A stretch of 8,402 nt of DNA from Methanoculleus sp. (GTDB lineage: Archaea > Halobacteriota > Methanomicrobia > Methanomicrobiales > Methanoculleaceae): the NCBI GenBank assembly GCA_028698765.1, contig JAQVVW010000044.1, positions 1 to 8,402 of the forward strand, read 5' to 3'. The notes under the pieces were generated by a model. That model was not told where the DNA came from and ran no database searches. It worked only from the letters and a program-made list of their open reading frames with translations. A program made the translations under genes and the position numbers. This document shows positions 7,033 through 8,402 of this stretch, piece by piece. Each line of letters opens with the position of its first letter. The first letter of the stretch is position 1.

Positions 7033-7638
7033 CTATACCCGTGCCTTGTCTGGTTCTCGCTTCATGGGCGTGACCTCAAGAGCTTCCAATTCCCCGCTAT
7101 GGAAGATGAAACGCTCCCGGATCGCCTTCGGAAGTTCCCTTCTGCGGATAAGGAAAAAACCGAAGGACGCGTAGAAGTTGATGAGCTCGGTGCGAGCATG
7201 CATGTACAGGATCTCCCTTTCGCCGCATTCGCGGACGAGAAGATCCATCAGTTTCCGGCCGATACCTCGGCCCCGGTAATCCGCAAGGACAAAGACCCCG
7301 TCCACCTCGGCTCCGTCCGGGTATCTGCGGCACCGGGCGGCACCGACGAGATATCCTCCGACCAGCGCTCCGAAGATCCTATCGCTGTCCGGATGTGCCT
7401 TCAGGTCATGGTAGTAACTCCACACCTCCCTTTCGACACGCCGGAACTCGTGGGGGAAGAGTTCGCGGATCTCAACGCCTTCGAGCCCTGCGGATGCTTG
7501 CGCTGCGTGTGTCTGGAGGTATCTCTCCCTCAAGCCCCGGGTAGTCCGGATGTCCCCGACAACGATGTTCCGGAGCGTGAGGAGCGACATATCTTCATCA
7601 AGACTATGGTTGGTATACTCTGGCATTTTGGAAATCAT
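7033..7638 (-). CDS. GNAT-family N-acetyltransferase
   Basis: This 201-residue protein carries a Gcn5-related N-acetyltransferase domain from about residue 56 to 170. The acetyl-CoA pyrophosphate loop is clear: VDGVFVLADYRGRGIGRKLM (112-131), with RGRGIG as the R/Q-x-x-G-x-G/A signature, followed by HARTELINFYASFGF (147-161), the usual motif B. The substrate is unknown; GNAT enzymes acetylate amines of small molecules, peptides or proteins. About 50 N-terminal residues precede the domain and match nothing I recognise. The stop is 29 bases before the HyfB-like start, same strand, so it may share the transcript with the membrane-complex operon. The start is uncertain: none of the ATGs at 7638, 7626 and 7590 has a good Shine-Dalgarno. 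A TATAC at 7614-7618 lies about 26 bases before ATG 7590, which could allow a leaderless start there. Confidence 0.87.
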   Translation of the reverse strand: MISKMPEYTNHSLDEDMSLLTLRNIVVGDIRTTRGLRERYLQTHAAQASAGLEGVEIRELFPHEFRRVEREVWSYYHDLKAHPDSDRIFGALVGGYLVGAARCRRYPDGAEVDGVFVLADYRGRGIGRKLMDLLVRECGEREILYMHARTELINFYASFGFFLIRRRELPKAIRERFIFHSGELEALEVTPMKREPDKARV

Positions 7639-7692
7639 GCGGCATTTAGCCTCTTGCTAATTTGTTCTATTGAGTTCTTATGGGCGTCACGA

Positions 7693-7724
7693 CATGCCCG
7701 CCGGATGTCGCGGTGCCGGGCATG
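7693..7724. repeat. 8-bp inverted repeat in the GNAT upstream region
   Basis: CATGCCCG (7693-7700) and CGGGCATG (7717-7724) are perfect inverted copies with 16 bases between them, about 55 bases before the GNAT start. It could be a leader hairpin or a two-half-site operator. The GC-rich arms make chance less likely than usual but do not exclude it. Confidence 0.4.
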
Positions 7725-7785
7725 AGAATCTGCGGAATGCTGGTGATTGCATACGCGTTGAAATGCTTCCCGATTTAGCTTTAGC

Positions 7786-7805
7786 AACCCAGAGTTGGGT
7801 TTTTT
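7786..7805 (+). terminator. Small hairpin followed by six T
   Basis: On the plus strand AACCC (7786-7790), a six-base loop and GGGTT (7797-7801) form a short stem running into six T (7800-7805), like an intrinsic terminator. No plus-strand gene lies before it, so it might end an unseen small transcript or be chance. On the minus strand it would be a weak hairpin in the operon leader without a T-run. Confidence 0.3.
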
Positions 7806-7830
7806 GGCTGGATCTCGGGCGCACCGCAGG

Positions 7831-7857
7831 TAAGCATTTCTCGTTTACTAATGCTTA
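7831..7857. repeat. 8-bp perfect inverted repeat at the predicted transcription start
   Basis: TAAGCATT (7831-7838) and AATGCTTA (7850-7857) are perfect inverted copies with an 11-base gap. They sit 10 to 36 bases downstream of the minus-strand TATA box, where the transcript is expected to begin, so they may form a repressor operator or a 5'-end hairpin. A further AAATGCTT at 7761-7768 matches the same half-site. Confidence 0.55.
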
Positions 7858-7864
7858 GTGCCAA

Positions 7865-7878
7865 CGTATATAGTTTCC
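7865..7878 (-). promoter_or_regulatory. Candidate TATA/BRE promoter of the GNAT-complex operon
   Basis: The minus strand reads GGAAAC then TATATA (7872-7867), which resembles a purine-rich BRE followed by an archaeal TATA box. It predicts transcription starting near 7840-7847, about 200 bases before the GNAT gene. TATATA reads the same on both strands, but the purine-rich flank favours the minus direction. A nearer promoter for the GNAT gene is not excluded. Confidence 0.45.
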
Positions 7879-8006
7879 GCCCAAGAATGGATGAATTCTC
7901 TCTACTCTTTTGAGATTTGCGTAATATCGCCGATTTCCACCTTCGGATCTCCCTCCCTTGTACTGGCACGGGTATGGGAGCGCCCCGCTGTTCGTCTTTC
8001 AGGGTC

Positions 8007-8094
8007 CTAGGGCTGCACAATTTCTCCGCCTGCCGGCTGCGAGCCGCTATAGCAGAGCGCTCTGCCGTCCGGCTCCGATGCATGCGGCCCCTAG
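8007..8094. other. Possible structured RNA: nested inverted repeats
   Basis: An outer stem pairs CTAGGGCTGC (8007-8016) with GCGGCCCCTAG (8084-8094), about ten pairs with one G-T pair and one bulged C. Inside it GAGCCG (8041-8046) pairs with CGGCTC (8070-8075), and within that lies the perfect 14-base palindrome GCAGAGCGCTCTGC (8052-8065). Together they give a long branched or stacked hairpin. The strand is unclear, and the region is GC-rich, so chance pairing is possible. It matches no RNA family I can name. Confidence 0.3.
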
Positions 8095-8138
8095 CCGAAA
8101 CAGTGCGATTCCGGATGCCTCAGCCGCCGGAAGCGCAG

Positions 8139-8144
8139 AAAAAA
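8139..8144 (-). terminator. T-run possibly ending the right-edge membrane-protein transcript
   Basis: The minus strand has six consecutive T about 108 bases after the stop of the gene at the right edge. Archaeal termination often uses T-runs without a strong hairpin, and none is visible just before this one. The distance from the stop keeps confidence low. Confidence 0.25.
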
Positions 8145-8251
8145 GATGTCTCTTCATACCGTACGTGTGAGGCAGCACCCGAACCCTGCCGTCGGTTGCG
8201 GCGAGAAATGGTGGCCGGCAAGCAGGAGAAAGAGGATACCGTGACTCCAGG

Positions 8252-8402
8252 CTAACCGATCTTCATAAGGATGGATACCAGGACAAAGAGAAGCAGACCG
8301 TTGATCACGACGATTCCCGCAATGACCATGCCCGGGACGAGGCCCGGCAGCAGCATGCTGATACCGAACGCGATCGCCACGACGTTTAAGACCGTCAGGG
8401 TA
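8252..8402 (-). CDS. Unidentified membrane protein, C-terminal end (partial)
   Basis: The last 49 residues of a protein are encoded here and its start lies beyond the window. The frame ends at TAG 8254-8252. The sequence has two hydrophobic stretches, NVVAIAFGISMLLPGLVP (residues 6-23 of the fragment) and MVIAGIVVINGLLLFVLVSI (25-44), then a short MKIG end, so it is very probably the last two membrane helices of an integral membrane protein, or most of a small one. The hydrophobic frame and the good codon use support coding, while the other frames give charged, unconvincing peptides. I do not recognise the family. It reads in the same direction as the operon but 613 bases before the GNAT gene, so it is probably a separate transcription unit. 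Confidence 0.6.
   Translation of the reverse strand, partial: TLTVLNVVAIAFGISMLLPGLVPGMVIAGIVVINGLLLFVLVSILMKIG

Larger units (their letters stand above)
7639..8251. other. 613-base gene-free region with promoter-like and hairpin-forming elements
   Basis: No convincing coding frame exists here on either strand; the open frames present have no family resemblance and odd composition. The part from about 7640 to 7920 is relatively AT-rich with a TATA/BRE-like element and short inverted repeats. The part from about 7960 to 8250 is GC-rich and contains a nested set of inverted repeats. I recognise no tRNA, RNase P RNA or SRP RNA signature. It separates the membrane-protein gene on the right from the GNAT and complex operon on the left, and probably holds the operon's promoter and leader. 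Confidence 0.75.

Noticed and set aside
7781..8083. 100-residue minus-strand open frame in the gap
   Set aside because: It is Arg/Ser-rich with no recognisable domain, spans the promoter-like element and has no ribosome-binding site.
7639..8251. tRNA, RNase P RNA or SRP RNA in the gap
   Set aside because: No TTCGA-type T-loop with matching acceptor arms, no GAGGAAAGTC-type RNase P motif, and no archaeal SRP helix 8 motif was found on either strand.
7917..8255. 112-residue plus-strand open frame in the gap
   Set aside because: It resembles nothing I know, has a Cys/Arg/Pro-rich composition typical of non-coding GC-rich DNA, and overlaps the nested inverted repeats.
1..8402. CRISPR array, insertion sequence or integration site
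   Set aside because: There are no regularly spaced direct repeats, no transposase or integrase frame, and no paired terminal repeats flanking a gene.

Overview
The window comes from a high-GC archaeon, most likely a euryarchaeal methanogen of the Methanomicrobiales type. This is inferred from a Shine-Dalgarno sequence close to GGAGGTGATC combined with TATA/BRE-like promoter elements, and from the style of the proteins. No 16S rRNA or methanogenesis gene is present to prove it. Every gene I can support is on the minus strand, so the genes read from right to left.

Positions 7003 down to 1 hold a tightly packed operon for a six-subunit membrane complex of the complex I / group 4 [NiFe]-hydrogenase superfamily. 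In transcription order the genes are: a HyfB/NuoL-like antiporter subunit (7003-5063), a HyfC/NuoH-like subunit (5066-4125), a HyfE/NuoK-like subunit (4128-3433), a HyfF/NuoM-like antiporter subunit (3436-1952), a fused NuoC-NuoD/HyfG-like large subunit (1947-376), and a NuoB/HyfI-like small subunit (from 365, cut off by the window start). The first three junctions are 4-base ATGA overlaps.

The catalytic part of this complex has lost its metal ligands. Both cysteine pairs that hold Ni-Fe in hydrogenase large subunits are replaced (CGIC by SGDE, DPCxxC by NLSYAG). The small subunit has also lost the three visible cysteines of the proximal [4Fe-4S] cluster (GSCNGC became GSDNAT, GDC became GDD). 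The membrane arm keeps its proton-path lysines and glutamates. This matches the idea of an 'Ehr' (energy-converting hydrogenase-related) complex, with the further loss of the small-subunit cluster site. There is no NuoI/HyfH ferredoxin gene between the large and small subunit genes.

Upstream, 29 bases before the HyfB-like start, lies a GNAT acetyltransferase gene (7638-7033) in the same direction, possibly in the same transcript. Beyond it is a 613-base gene-free stretch (7639-8251) with a TATA/BRE-like promoter directed at the operon, several inverted repeats, and a possible structured RNA around 8007-8094. The right edge (8252-8402) holds the C-terminal end of an unidentified membrane protein.

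The gene order suggests that the four membrane subunits form an ion-translocating arm, while the large and small subunits form a docking module with no visible Ni-Fe or proximal Fe-S centre. What drives it cannot be read from this window.
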